From Thunnus maccoyii (Eukaryota > Chordata > Actinopteri > Scombriformes > Scombridae): a stretch of DNA of 64,000 bases. Location: assembly GCF_910596095.1 (NCBI RefSeq), contig NC_056535.1, forward strand, positions 27,374,505 to 27,438,504. Reading direction: 5' to 3'. Shown here piece after piece: positions 10,651-22,094 of this stretch; position 1 is the first letter of the stretch, and every line of letters starts with the position of its first letter. The notes beneath the pieces are model-generated. The model saw nothing but the letters and a program-made list of their open reading frames with translations, ran no database searches and had not been told where the DNA came from. A program made the translations under genes and the position numbers.

Positions 10651-12296
10651 GCGAAAAACATGTATACCAAGTAAACTCATATGTAAGCCTTTCAAAGGGG
10701 ATGAGCTGGCTGAGTGGTGGTGGTTTCAGGGTTGTGTAAACCCAAAAGTCAAAACACATGTTTCCACTTGGTTTCCCTTATTATCTTACAAGAAGTCTGT
10801 GGGAATCTGCCGGCGGGGGCCTTCTGTGTGGACTTTGCATGTCCTCCCATCCTTCAAAGACACGCACTTTAGATGAAATGGAGACTCTAAATATGGCACT
10901 ATATTTGTTGGCACTGATATAGACTGCCAGCATGTCTCTCCTCAAGACTGTGCTGAAACAGGATCCAACAGTTTGACCCTGAACAGGATAGGCAGTAGCC
11001 GCAAGAAGCATGGATGGATGTTTTCCCTTATCCATATAATACAAGCTGTGAAAATACAATATTCCTTTCAGAGAAGAAGAGATTAAGTAACGTTAGAAAA
11101 GTACACTAGAGAATCTCACTCTCTCTCATAGCCACAAGGAACAGGAGGTTATCCTGAACTTTGCAGGCATGTGATATCAAGCTGTACTCTTGTGCACATT
11201 GCGTGCTTTTCAAGTTCTCTTTGAAATTTTTCCAATACAACTGAGCCAGGACATGGCATGGGTACCAAGAGCAAAATGACACATGGACAGACATAATGTA
11301 GTACACATTTGCAACCGGATTTATTGTTTACCGTCTCTTATGTGTTGAGAACAGTACCTCGCCATATATATTGTGTTGTGTTGTGAGAAACTTGTTGCTG
11401 TGGTGCCTCTCTGTCACTGTCAACCAATGTGCTTTTTCTAACCCTAATTATATTCTCATGGCAGCGTGCAATAAAGTAGTTGATTACCACTTTGAGGTAA
11501 AAAGCAAACAAAACAAGAAAAATTAATGCATTACTGAAAATTTGCCAACATTGGTTGAAAACACCAAATATATGCAGAGGCTATGTCTTTATGCAACCAA
11601 CATGCCATAAAGTCTGCAGTATGTAGTGAAAATAGTTTAGTGAATTGTGCCCTCTGGTGGGTATTAAGAGGAATGAGCACACTTGACACTAGATATGACA
11701 AATGGAGAGATTTGACTGGCAGACGAGTGATGTCCATTGCACAAATGACATGGACATAGCAGATGATTTCAGCACAAAAATAATAAACTCATATGATGTT
11801 TATTTAATTGTTATTATTGTTATAAAATAGTATTGTTATTATTGTATATGTTATTATTACTAGGGTTTATTACTTATTGTTATAAAGTTATAAGCAGGAT
11901 TTTAATATTGTAGTTGGTCAAGGTGGGGCTAACTTCAACTACTTGATATAGTGCTGGTTAATACAGTCTATAATGATGCATCATATTTTGAAGGCAGATC
12001 ATATGTTTTGTATGAAAAATCTCACTTTCAGTAAAGTCAAATAAATGTCAAAATGAATGTGTAAAAAGAAGAAAATTTCCCACTGAAATGTGGTGAAGTG
12101 GAAGTATAATTACAGCGTACGTGTATAATGTAAATTCAGTGTAAGTCCATGTGGGCTGGTTACCCTCATGTATGACACTTATGAAATATTCATTGATTTA
12201 TATAAGATAGCATAAAATGAAAACACTAAAGTACTTCAGAACTGTACTTAAGTACCCTATTGAGCATATGTATTTCTGTACTTTCCACCACTACAT
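10651..12296. other. Intergenic, one short L2-like scrap
   Basis: Near 10825-10857 'GGCCTTCTGTGTGGACTTTG' followed by 'CATGTCCTCCC' resembles the 3' region of fish L2-type repeats, as does a longer piece at 25340-25590. Nothing else was recognised and no gene was seen. Confidence 0.4.
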
Positions 12297-12640
12297 TTAG
12301 GGCAGCAACTAATAATCATTTTCATTTTCATTACTCTAAGAAGTATTGTTTTTGATTAATCAATGAATCATTTATTGTATAAAATGTCAGAAAATAGTTA
12401 ATAGTTAATAAATGCCCATCACATTCTCAAGTCTTCAAATTGTTTGTTTCACTCATAGACTATATGTCTGATTTTGTCCAAAAGTCCCAAAACTTTCAAT
12501 TCAAAATGGTATAAAACAGAGAAATTCAACTATCTGGAATCAGTGAATGTTTAGCATTTTTGTTTGATAAACTAACATGATTTATTTATTGTCAGAAAAG
12601 TTTATTGATTTTCTGGCGAAAATCTTTTCAGCACTGGTGT
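12297..12640. repeat. hAT-like MITE copy, 'GGGCAGCAACTAATAATCAT' family
   Basis: It starts with a form of the common fish 'AGGGCTGCAACTAAYGATTA' terminal sequence, followed by 'GATTAATCAATGAATCAT' and 'AAAATGTCAGAAAATAGT', as in many teleost copies. Related copies in this window lie at 40135-40445 (reverse) and 42893-43200. It is diverged and lacks a clear right end. The assignment rests on recall of the family and was not searched. Confidence 0.55.
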
Positions 12641-12966
12641 CATCTGTTCATTGTTTGTATTTCTGTACTTAACAGCCTATTTTAGGTATCTTTTTGGATG
12701 TATTTTCAAGTTTTAACTACTTTTTGAATTGCTTGCTTGTCCTTTTCCTTTGATTTCAGTCATTACTGTTTATGTGAAGTACTCCTAGCTCCTTTTTGTG
12801 AATGAATGGTGCCATATAAATGACTTTTTTATTACATTCTCCATGTACTTACTTTATTTACTTTTTATTCTTTCTTTGTGTTTGCATGTTCAGACAATGC
12901 ATTTGAAAGATACCGCCAATAGCCATTGAATTATGTGAATATGGGAAGATACTTGAAAAGTAAATT

Positions 12967-12972
12967 AAAAAA
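12967..12972 (-). terminator. RNA polymerase III terminator of tRNA-Pro
   Basis: On the minus strand a run of six T follows the tRNA 3' end after a few bases, the standard pol III stop. Confidence 0.8.
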
Positions 12973-12975
12973 CGA

Positions 12976-13047
12976 GGGCTCGTCCGGGATTTGAACCCGG
13001 GACCTCTCGCACCCTAAGCGAGAATCATACCCCTAGACCAACGAGCC
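12976..13047 (-). tRNA. tRNA-Pro (anticodon AGG)
   Basis: The minus strand folds as a full 72-nt cloverleaf. The acceptor stem is GGCTCGT pairing with ACGAGCC. The D arm holds A-box sequence 'TGGTCTAGGGG'. The anticodon stem CTCGC/GCGAG carries the loop TTAGGGT, with AGG as anticodon, and the T arm is CCGGG-TTCAAAT-CCCGG with a perfect B box. There is no intron and no encoded CCA. As far as I can recall, the sequence is the same as the vertebrate consensus for tRNA-Pro(AGG), which supports a functional gene. Confidence 0.97.
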
Positions 13048-13971
13048 ACGTGACAGTCTTACAGACCAGTAGAAAGCATCAACAACTTCTATTCGTGTTT
13101 GAGCACATGGGTTGATTAGAAAAGTTGTCCAACGAGCAACCAGCCCTTAATCATGGCCATCCATAATTCGTCTAGACTGACAGACTGAATGGCGACAGCA
13201 AACCGTTAAAAAACTACGGTTAAAAAACAGTTTATGCAGCCACAAAGCTATTACCATGACACTTTTCACAACTTTTAGGTTGACTGTCTGTCCACTTACT
13301 GAGGTTGAGTCATATCTTGGCTGTTATCACTGTTTGTATTGACTTGTTTTCGTCCTAAATCACTAAACAGAGTGAAAAGTGCACAAATACACAAAATGTC
13401 TCCAGGCGTAACATTTAAGAAGCATAGAGCTATGTACTTACCGAAAATACCTACCTACTAGACTTACCTCGACGGATGTGCGTTGTGGTTAACTGACACG
13501 TGAAAAGTTCGTTTTAAAAGTCAGTTGTTTTTATTGACAGATTGTTACGTCACTGAACAACCGCCAGAGGTCGCGCTACGTTGTCAAAGAAGCTGCTGAG
13601 CGACGAGGCGGAGGATCCAAACGACGCAAGAGGTCTCACTCCCCACTACTTCCGCCTTCGTTTAAATCCAGTAGTGTCTGTCTGTCCCTGTTTTGTTTAG
13701 AATAAACCGCATAAACATTTTTCGACTTATAGAGGTGGTTCACTGCTTTTTTGTGTTGTGGTTTGTTGCTGTAATCCTATTCTGTTTTGTGCTGTTTTTC
13801 TATACCTTCAATATCGTTGTCTTTTCTCTGTCTATGGTTGTCTGATTGTATTATGTTATATTTCCTGTACACGAAAAGCATTTGAACCATGTAAAGTTAG
13901 TATTACTAAAATTATTGTTCTGATAAAGAAAATAAGGTAGTAAAACACCTGAACCATAATCATCAATACAT

Positions 13972-14345
13972 ATGCATCCCACTGATTTTCTTTTGGAACT
14001 CATAGAGTGGGTTATCAATGATAATGTATTTTTGTTTCAAGATAAAATATATAAAGGCACTTGTAGGGGAGTGAGCTTTGCTCCTGAGTATGCATGTCTA
14101 TTCTTGGGTTTTAGGGAGGAAGAATTCATGTATAACCCTCTAAAGAATATTTTCCTTGACAAGATCAAATTCTATTATTGATTTATTGATGATATTTATC
14201 TACATTTTTCAGGTAATGAGACTGAACTACGATCCTTTCATGATTATTTAAATTCAACCAATGAAAATATAAAACTAAGCATTGAGTATTCTAAAGAAAA
14301 AAATCATTTTCTTGGATCTCACTATTTATAAAGGTGATGACAATG
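13972..14345 (+). pseudogene. Penelope-like element reverse transcriptase remnant
   Basis: The plus-strand translation reads 'YKGTCRGVSFAPEYACLFLG', matching the 'G.AMG.S.AP.YA.L.MG' block of Penelope-like element reverse transcriptases. After a stop (about 14179) come the catalytic-type motif 'FIDDIYLHFSGNE' and then 'FHDYLNSTNENIKLSIEYS' and 'KNHFLG', corresponding to the 'YIDD...FL.YLN...F...HFLD' order. At least one in-frame stop and later frame loss show that it is dead. No GIY-YIG endonuclease was found downstream. Boundaries cover only the recognisable part. Confidence 0.7.
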
Positions 14346-15230
14346 GCTCACATACCACTTTATTTTATTAACTGTAACACTACATTAATCTGATAAATGC
14401 TTCATTTCTAATTATTTTAATGCACACTCTGAAGGGAAATATACACACCAGTCACGATGGATTAAACACTATATTGTTGAGGTTGATCACTTTCATTAGA
14501 TAAGCCCATTTACTGATCCATTAAACTCACATTATTGTGGAGTTTATAGATCAATGGAGGGAAATTAAACACCACGCAGGCAATAGAGCAGCTTTAAATG
14601 GCTGTAAATAGGAGCTCTCTTGATGACTGAAGAACCACGTGTGACAGCTGTTGATTGTGAAGCTCAGGGGTAGGGAAAGCAGGTCACAGACATTGTGTAT
14701 ATTCATGCCCAATGTCAGTAATGCATATTCCTGATAGCTTTTACATAAATTAGCTGTTCTAGTTGCCTATTTTGTCAGATGAAAATGTAGTGCAATTTTA
14801 GATGCCTGCCCACATGTTTGAAGAGATCTCTTACATGTCGTATCAGAGCCGTATGATATGATAGGTTGTAAAATAGTTATCTGGTTTATCTGGACCATTA
14901 CAACAGACCAGACCAGTAAATGTCCGGATAAATAACTCTGAATTTTGCAATGACCGTTTTGAGGGGGAAAAAAAGGCAAAAAAAAAGATCTAGCCCTCTG
15001 ACACTGCACAAAGTTTAAGTTTTGCAACTAAGAACGTGGACCAGTGATTCATCCTCCCTCTTCTCATTTATTTTCATGTTGCTATTTGCTTTCATTTCAA
15101 TTAACTTAATGTCCTTCTTTAATACTTTTTTCTTTCCATTCAGTAGCTTTGAAACCATTGACTCCCTGTGTTTATCGGTTCTTGAAACTACAAGTAAAAA
15201 CTGCTTTCAAGGATGCAAGAAGACATATTT
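14346..15230. other. Intergenic sequence 3' of the uroguanylin gene
   Basis: This may include more of the decayed Penelope-like element up to about 14500. Beyond that no gene was seen. The open frame 15149-15436 on the plus strand overlaps the 3' UTR of the minus-strand gene and has no family signature. Confidence 0.4.
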
Positions 15231-15236
15231 TTTATT
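15231..15236 (-). terminator. Polyadenylation signal of the uroguanylin-like gene
   Basis: AATAAA on the minus strand lies about 256 nt after the stop codon at 15492, a plausible 3' UTR length. Confidence 0.5.
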
Positions 15237-15491
15237 ATCAAGACTGCAGACTCAATAAATTAAAACTTCAGCATGAAAGTGAGTTGAAGAGTGATATTAC
15301 AGTGATTTTTAGTAGGTTGACCATTTGGTCACTGAGCCTTGATCCAGTTGGGCTTGGTTGCTGGGTGACAGGACATGTTTTGCTGATGTCCATGGTTACG
15401 TTATACATAGAGATGTGGAGGAACTATGGAGGATGACGCCCTCAGAGGCTCTTGGGCGACATGCTCGGGTGTCTAGCAGATGGCAGCCTCA

Positions 15492-17834
15492 TTACAGACA
15501 CCCAAAGCAGGAAGGGTTGGCACATATTTCACAGGGATCTGAAGGTGTGATGATATACACTGGAAAGTACAAGAAAAAAAAAGAAACATAAATGTGAATC
15601 CAACCTAAAATATGTTTTGCACCAGTCAAGGGCCAGCTTTTCAGTTTTATAAAACACTGCTAATATTGATAATGGGATCCGTATCCGTATCCGTCTCAAT
15701 ACAGCAACAAGGGTGCTGCCTGTGTCAAATGAACCTAATGTTCCCCAAAGACTATTTGCTCAGCCTTTCATAGGCCTCTTGTCTGGCATTATCATTCCTG
15801 AGCCACTTTATGGTGCAGCAATTGCAGGATGTGCATAATATGATGTGTAAACAGTGGGATCCACTTGAGTGAACTATCTGAAGCCTGCACCTGTCATAAG
15901 TGTCTTTAATCTCAAGTTCGAGAGAGAGAGTGTGCCTGAGTAATAAAACTGTGGATTAACCAGCATCTCTAAAAGCCTGCATATGATTGCTTCCTGTATG
16001 AATCTTACAAAAGCCAATTTTGGACATCAATGCTCACTGAACAGGCAGTTCAGTAGTGGTACCTCAGATAGTAGAGCATGAGAGGGAGAAGGGAGAAGAC
16101 TCATATAACATAAAACTACAACATGTTGCTTTTACACTTTAGTTTTTGTACAGATTAAGCAAATTAATTATAATGTGTAAATTAGTGAATTTAGCAGGGC
16201 TGGTGGCCAGATTTTGTTGCCTTTGGATGGAACTGTTTCCCCCTGCTTCCAGTATTTATGCTAAGCTAAGCTAACTGGTTGATTGTGGTATCTGATTTAC
16301 TGCACTTGATGCAGCCTCTTAGCTAAAGGAAAGTTTTGGTGATGTTGTACATTTTTCTTATTTTCAACAAATCCCATTAAAAGACCAAAACTAACAATGA
16401 ATAGACATTACTAACAAGTAGTGCCTGATATAGTTTTATCCAAAAACTATTAAAAACATATAAATGAGTGCACTCTTGCATTGGGTGACATGTTCCTTCG
16501 TTAAGAGGAACGTGGGCTCTGTAGTTTTTATTTAAATTAATCAGACACTGTCTTGGTGCCGTAAATACTCAGTAATGCACTAAATGTGTATTAATCCGCA
16601 GCTGAAAATAGTCCCCAATCAATGCACTATTCACTCCTTTGCTAAAACCTACAGTGCCCAGCTGTTTTAGGAAATTATTGTGCCCATTTTTTAAATGAAA
16701 GTATATTTGTATTATATTTGTAACTTGTTTATAAAGATTTATGTCTTCATTAGGAATCAAAGGCCTTGAGGCTGGGAGCCCATTTGGAAAAGATTGTAAG
16801 ATGGTTGCTGTTGTTGGTTTTGGTCTTTTCATGGGATTTGCTGACAGTAACTAAAATAGAGAATATCACCAGAGTCATAATTTAATGTTGAGAGCTTACA
16901 TAAAATGTGCACCAAACACGCTGTTCAGAGATGAATAATGTCCTCATATTTATATGTATAGATCAGAAGACACATCAAGAAGACACTTGTGTGGATCCCA
17001 CTATACCATAATATGTTTGTACTAAAAATTCCATGTCCAGCATTTCTATATATTGTATTTTGTTTCCCTTTGGCTCATCCTTACCTAGTCTGGAGAAAAC
17101 AATGCCTGTCCCCTTGGCACGGCACACAGGCTGAAAGACCTGTGGCAGGAGAGGGTTGGCGCAGACAGCTGCAACGCTAGTCTCAGCGAGGTGAGGGCTG
17201 ACGTAGTTGTCTAAATCCATCAGCTCCTTCAGCTGCTTCACTGCCTCCAGGGGGAAGCTGCTGTCTCCAACCTGAAAGTGAAGGAACAAGAAGAACACTG
17301 AGGAACAAGAAAAATTGGTATAATTCAAATCTTCCAATTGCAGGTGCTTTGAACTGCAGAAAAGTGCATACTGTACAGGTCTTCTAATTGCAGCTGTTAG
17401 AGGGCTGAAAGCATCTTAAATCAGATGGGATGCCTTTTTTAGAGATGGGTGTGAAATTAAAGCTGACTAAATAGCCACTTTAGTTGAGGCTCTACAGAAT
17501 TGAGCGAACATGACTTGACTGAATCATTGCTGTTGTCCTTAGATGAGTCTTCTACCCTAAAGAAGCCTGAAAACATCACAAATTCACACAAAAAATTGTC
17601 ATTATGACCCCTTGGTGTCAACTACTACTATTTCTAAGGTACACTGACATGCAGAAAATGAAAAACTGAGTAAAGACAGAGATAAAAGAAAGAAACAACC
17701 CAAACAGCCCCATCGATAAGACAAAAACATCAACAGTATTTCCAAGAACAAGTAATACTCACTTGAACCTGCACACCAAGGGTTCCACTGCACACAGACA
17801 GCACCAAAACAAGGACAACACTGAGCACTCTCAT
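15492..17834 (-). CDS. Uroguanylin-like preprohormone, three exons
   Basis: This is a secreted peptide precursor of the guanylin family, whose mature C-terminal peptides activate receptor guanylate cyclase C in gut and kidney epithelium. Coding exons on the minus strand are 17834-17763 (24 codons, hydrophobic signal peptide starting MRVLSVV), 17271-17085 and 15559-15492. They join in phase 0 and phase 1 with GT/AG borders and give about 108 residues, the normal family length. Exon 2 carries the family block SFPLEAVKQLKEL and the pro-region cysteine pair in CANPLLPQVFQPVC. Exon 3 ends with DPCEICANPSCFGCL and a stop: four cysteines with the right spacing and the C-terminal Leu typical of uroguanylin. 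The loop 'NPSCFGC' departs from the usual 'N[AV]ACTGC'. A TATA box lies 76 bp upstream of the ATG. Intron 2 is unusually long (1.5 kb) compared with its neighbour. It is the tandem partner of the gene at 22095-22897. The symbol is left open because guca2b, renoguanylin and uroguanylin naming in fish is not resolved from sequence alone. Confidence 0.85.
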
Positions 17835-17909
17835 TTTCAGATGATGATGCAAGATACCTCTCAGTTTAGATGAGTGTTTCTTCTGTGGTTTCTGCATATC
17901 TGCTCTGCC

Positions 17910-17917
17910 TTTTTATA
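17910..17917 (-). promoter_or_regulatory. TATA box of the uroguanylin-like gene
   Basis: The minus strand reads TATAAAAA, followed by a G-rich/GC stretch, about 76 bp upstream of the initiator ATG. This spacing suits a short 5' UTR of about 45 nt. Confidence 0.7.
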
Positions 17918-20021
17918 AGGGGTCTGGACAGATTAGTGAGTGATTTATTAACAAAGGCAACTGGCAGGGTGAGGAGAGCCACAGATAACCAAAGGCTGCT
18001 ATAACTGTTTTAGATCCTCTTTTTTAGTTTATAACCACTATCCTCTAAATTTTTTTATAACCTGTATCACTGTTGTTTCCTCCGTCAGCATGATATTTCA
18101 CTATTGACTTTAGGTGTGAGACTAACGCACCCGATGCCTCAGTGTCACCCAATAAATCTCATCCCTTGTTTTTCTCCCACAGGTATTCGTCACAGAGCTG
18201 TCTGATAAGGAAGATAGCCATACGTACAGAGCTGATCCACACAGGTCACTTGTTTACATAGCTGTGATAGGGTATTTGTGAATGATGACATTGTCCAGAT
18301 GCAAATGGCACTTTCGTTGTTTAATTACACAGTGAAAAAAAAAACACCTTACACCTAATCTTTAAGTTCCCATACTTGTGATATGCTGAAAAGCAGTTAG
18401 ATGTCATTTCAATTCAAAACAATGTTTACTTCCTCACTTTAAAAGCCAAATCACACAAGTTGGAGATAAGACACTGTAGTCGACTTTGGTGAGAAGGACG
18501 GGCTCTCTCACAAAGTTGGGCAACAGATAACCAAGGGTCAAATCTATGATGCCATAGCCTGGAGCTCCTCCATTGTCAATGACTTGTAGTGTGTGAACTC
18601 AGACGTTGAAGAAGTCACATCAAATTCACAAAGTCGACCTGTTTTGGTAGATTTTACTCGTGCTGAGTTTAAAAGAGGAAAATTGAGGCTTCAACTTTTG
18701 GATTTCTTGTTCATAACTGTGAGACAGACATTTTTCATATTCTGGGACAGACTGTCTAACTGGTTAAAGAGACACTAAAGTGAACTATTTCAGACAAAGG
18801 GTGAATAGTGTGTCAGCACAACACACACACTCACACACACACAACAAAATAGCTGTTAATGAAAGACTATGAAGTAACTAGATGTGTATTGTTCGGAAAA
18901 TCAATAATGACTGTGGAAGATTTTCATTGGTTTTCAGTGAGTATTATATAACTCTCAACTCTTTGAGTATGGAGGAGCTGGTGCACATTTAAACGCAATC
19001 GCCATAAAGATTTAAGCTCATGAAGAAACTCTAAACTGAATAGAGTGGAAAAATGTGAAAAATATATTACTATACTTACGGTAACATTCTCCAATCGCAT
19101 TCTCAGTTTCCACCGATTTAGCATTGCATTCCTAGGTTTAACTATGTTTCCAGGATGCTTCCAATAAACTTTCCATCCCTAAATTGTTATCAATGCCACA
19201 CTATAATAAAAGGATTCCTGTGTTTAGGAAAAAAGACCAAAAATCAGCATGAAAAAGATCCATGGCCCAAAATAAATAGTGTCTTCTAGGTCTTCCACAC
19301 ACTGAGTGATAGAATATAGAATTGAACTATAAGCTGGTGAGATATTTCAAAAATGGAGGGATAAATATTAAAATGGGAGGTGTTAATAAGGAGAATGATT
19401 TGGTCCATTGCAGGTCCCAAACTAGTCAATTAGAGGATGTGCATGACATAAATCAAATTCTCAATTATTCTGTGTTCAATATGGCTTCTGGCACACAACA
19501 TGGTGAATGGTGAATGAATCCTCTTAGAGCCATTAATTAGTTTCAAACCCACTTCAGTCCAGAAACTGTGTGGAAAAGAGAAAAATTTTTCTCAGAAACA
19601 ACACAGAGCATATGACCTCCATGTCCTTGCTGTTGGGGATGGTGTGGGGGTGGAATTACAGTGTAGTAAGTAAAGTACATGCTGAAATGTGCATGCTCAT
19701 CATAACATTAATGATATGGCTTCAGGCATTAAGGCAGTGCATATATGGCAGGTGTTGGGGTATGTAGAGGGTCCAGTGGTGCTCTGGCTCTGGCCCTATA
19801 TCTGTATAATGAGGTAGTTAAAGCTGACTCAGATAAGATGCATAAAAGTAAATTATTCACAATATTGAACATGGATGTATTGAAACCTAGGCAAGAGGCC
19901 AAGGCTGGTACAGATGTTGTAAGTTGTGTTAATGATGTTAATGTGTTGAGTCATTTTAAAATAAACATGTGTATTAAAAACTGAATGTACAGGTGTTGCA
20001 GCTCTGACTATTCCTGAAAAT
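17918..20021. other. Intergenic between the two guanylin-family genes (left part)
   Basis: No exon was recognised. There is a short CA-rich stretch at 18820-18842. Plus-strand open frames at 18593, 19322, 19570 and 19745 have no signature. Upstream control elements of the minus-strand gene at 17834 are likely to lie in the first few hundred bases, but I cannot name any. Confidence 0.4.
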
Positions 20022-20941
20022 ACAGCCAGTGGTGGTGAGTGAAGGGTAAAAGACAATGAAAGTGACAGTGACGGTGATGCACATTTACCACTACTTCCAA
20101 GTAGTAGGAAAGTAAGTATGGTACTTAAGTACAATTTTGAGATACTTGTACTTTACTTGAGTATTTCCATTTTATGTCACTTTATACTTCCAATCCACTA
20201 CATTTCAGAGTGGAATATTGTACTTTCTACTTCACTACATTTATTTGACAGCTTTAGATACTTTTCAGATGAAGATTTGATACAATGAATAATATAACAA
20301 GCTTTTAAAATACAACAAATTGTTAAAGATGAAACCAGTGGTTTCCAACCTTTTTGACTTTTGACGTCTTACAAAAAGCAGTGTGTAGTCAGGGTCACAT
20401 TTCAGATGTTTATTAGTTGTTAACAGCTCCACCCAATAATGATTTTTCCCTCTAAACTTCTCACAGTCATCCACTTTAATTTCAATAAATGTTAAAATGA
20501 TCCAATGTTTCACCAAAAATCAAAGATTAGAGAAAAAGTACAAAAACTGAAAACAGATTTGTGTATCAGAGCTTTGTTTTTCTTCCTTCCTCTCTTATTA
20601 ATCATCTCATGACCCCTCAGATTTATCTGGTGACCCTTTAGAGGGGCCCAAACCCTAGGTTGAGAGCCACTGGACTCTAACTGTATATAAAGTAGTTCAA
20701 ACTAGCTCCACCTCCAGCAGCTACAACAGTAACATGCTGCCTACACACTGGTGCTTCAGTATCAATAATCTAATGATGTCATATGTAATAATATATCAGT
20801 CAGAGGGACAAAATGACTACTTTTACTTTAAAACTTTAAGTACATTTTGCTGCTAATACTTTTACTTGTATTAAGTATTTATGACTTTTACTTGTAATCG
20901 AGTATTTTCATGTTGCTGTATTAGTACTTCTTCCACCACTG
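20022..20941. repeat. hAT-like MITE, CAGTGGTGG...CCACCACTG
   Basis: It begins at 'CAGTGGTGG' and ends at 'CTTCCACCACTG', inverted ends of a very common fish repeat. Just inside are the typical words 'TACTTAAGTACAATTTTGAG', 'ACTTGAGTATTTCCATTTTA' and 'CTTTAAGTACATTTTGCTG'. About 60 bases after the left end do not fit the family and may be a small insertion. The 8-bp flanks do not match, so the target duplication has decayed. Confidence 0.65.
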
Positions 20942-21670
20942 ACATTTACACAGTATACAAGAACAAGTTTGATGAATCCATAACTGATTTAGTTTTTTAA
21001 AAAAATCTGTTTTGTGAAACTTTTGAATATCCATACAAATTTCTCCTTGCTGTTTTTATTCAAACTTGAACAAAAGCTAAAAATTAGAACTTTGTTAAAA
21101 GCCACAATTTGTAAATAGCCGTAGTATCAAAAAAGACAGTGACAATGATGCATGTGACTTGTAATTCTGGAATTACAGGTAATTAACACCCCAATGTGCA
21201 GCTCTTTGAAGATTTTATTCACTTTTAGCTCATTGTTTTGGTTTTATGTACAAACATTTACTGCATGTAAATGTGACTGTAGGCAGTCACACAGTACTGC
21301 ACACTGCCCAGCACCAAACAGCAGACAAAGTTAGCGACTACCTGGTGAAGAAAGTTAAGAGTCCAGCAGCTGAAGACCCAGTGAATTTCAAATGAGGAGA
21401 GCTTAAAGGAGAATGATAAGTGGAATTTTATTCATGAAGTCCCATAAACACTATCAAATGTATGCTAATGTTGCTTTGTGTCTGCTGGATATGTAAATAG
21501 GCAAGTGTTTGCCAACACTTTCGCTATATAAAATTTATAAGCCAGTGTTACGGTGAAGACTTTATACTTGCCAGTTTGTTTTGATGTTATTCTGCAGCTT
21601 TAAGTATATATTGGAATTGCATTTGTAGGAAAGTATACACAGTGTACACATGATCTGTCAGTAAAGGCTT
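20942..21670. other. Intergenic 3' of the guanylin-like gene
   Basis: AT-rich, with no recognised gene or complete repeat. Confidence 0.4.
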
Positions 21671-21676
21671 TTTATT
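21671..21676 (-). terminator. Polyadenylation signal of the guanylin-like gene
   Basis: AATAAA on the minus strand lies about 420 nt downstream of the stop codon at 22095. Confidence 0.5.
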
Positions 21677-22094
21677 CAAAATAAGGTCAAGAAAAATGGA
21701 GAAAAAAGAAAAAAAAAGAAAAATCCTTTAAAAATATGTATACAAAGCTTGGTAAGATAGAAATGTAACAAATAATGTAAATTCCAAATATAAAATGTAT
21801 GATAAAGGACTCTATGCAGAAAAATAAATGGTAAATATGCTACAAAGTAACAGTTTGCAACAAACATATCTCAGTTTGTCTGATGTTTTTCTGTTTGAGC
21901 CATTTTTGTCCAATAGTGACTTAAAATTTTACACTTTTACAAGAGTCAGAAGCTCTGTATTCAGGGATCAAAAAGTCATCGTTGCATCATTACGGGCAAA
22001 AAATTTCAGAATTTCCCTGAAACAGTTTTGAAAGGGAGGAGAATAAATCACAAATCTTAAACTGGACAAGATGTTTCTGGCTTGCTGGGTTTGT

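Noticed and set aside
15149-15436. Plus-strand frame next to the uroguanylin exon 3
   Set aside because: No recognisable family, no splice support, and it overlaps the 3' UTR of the minus-strand gene.
16975-17084. Extension of the uroguanylin exon 2 frame past residue G at 17085
   Set aside because: A GTAAGG donor lies at 17084 and the following residues lack the cysteine peptide. The real exon 3 was found at 15492-15559.
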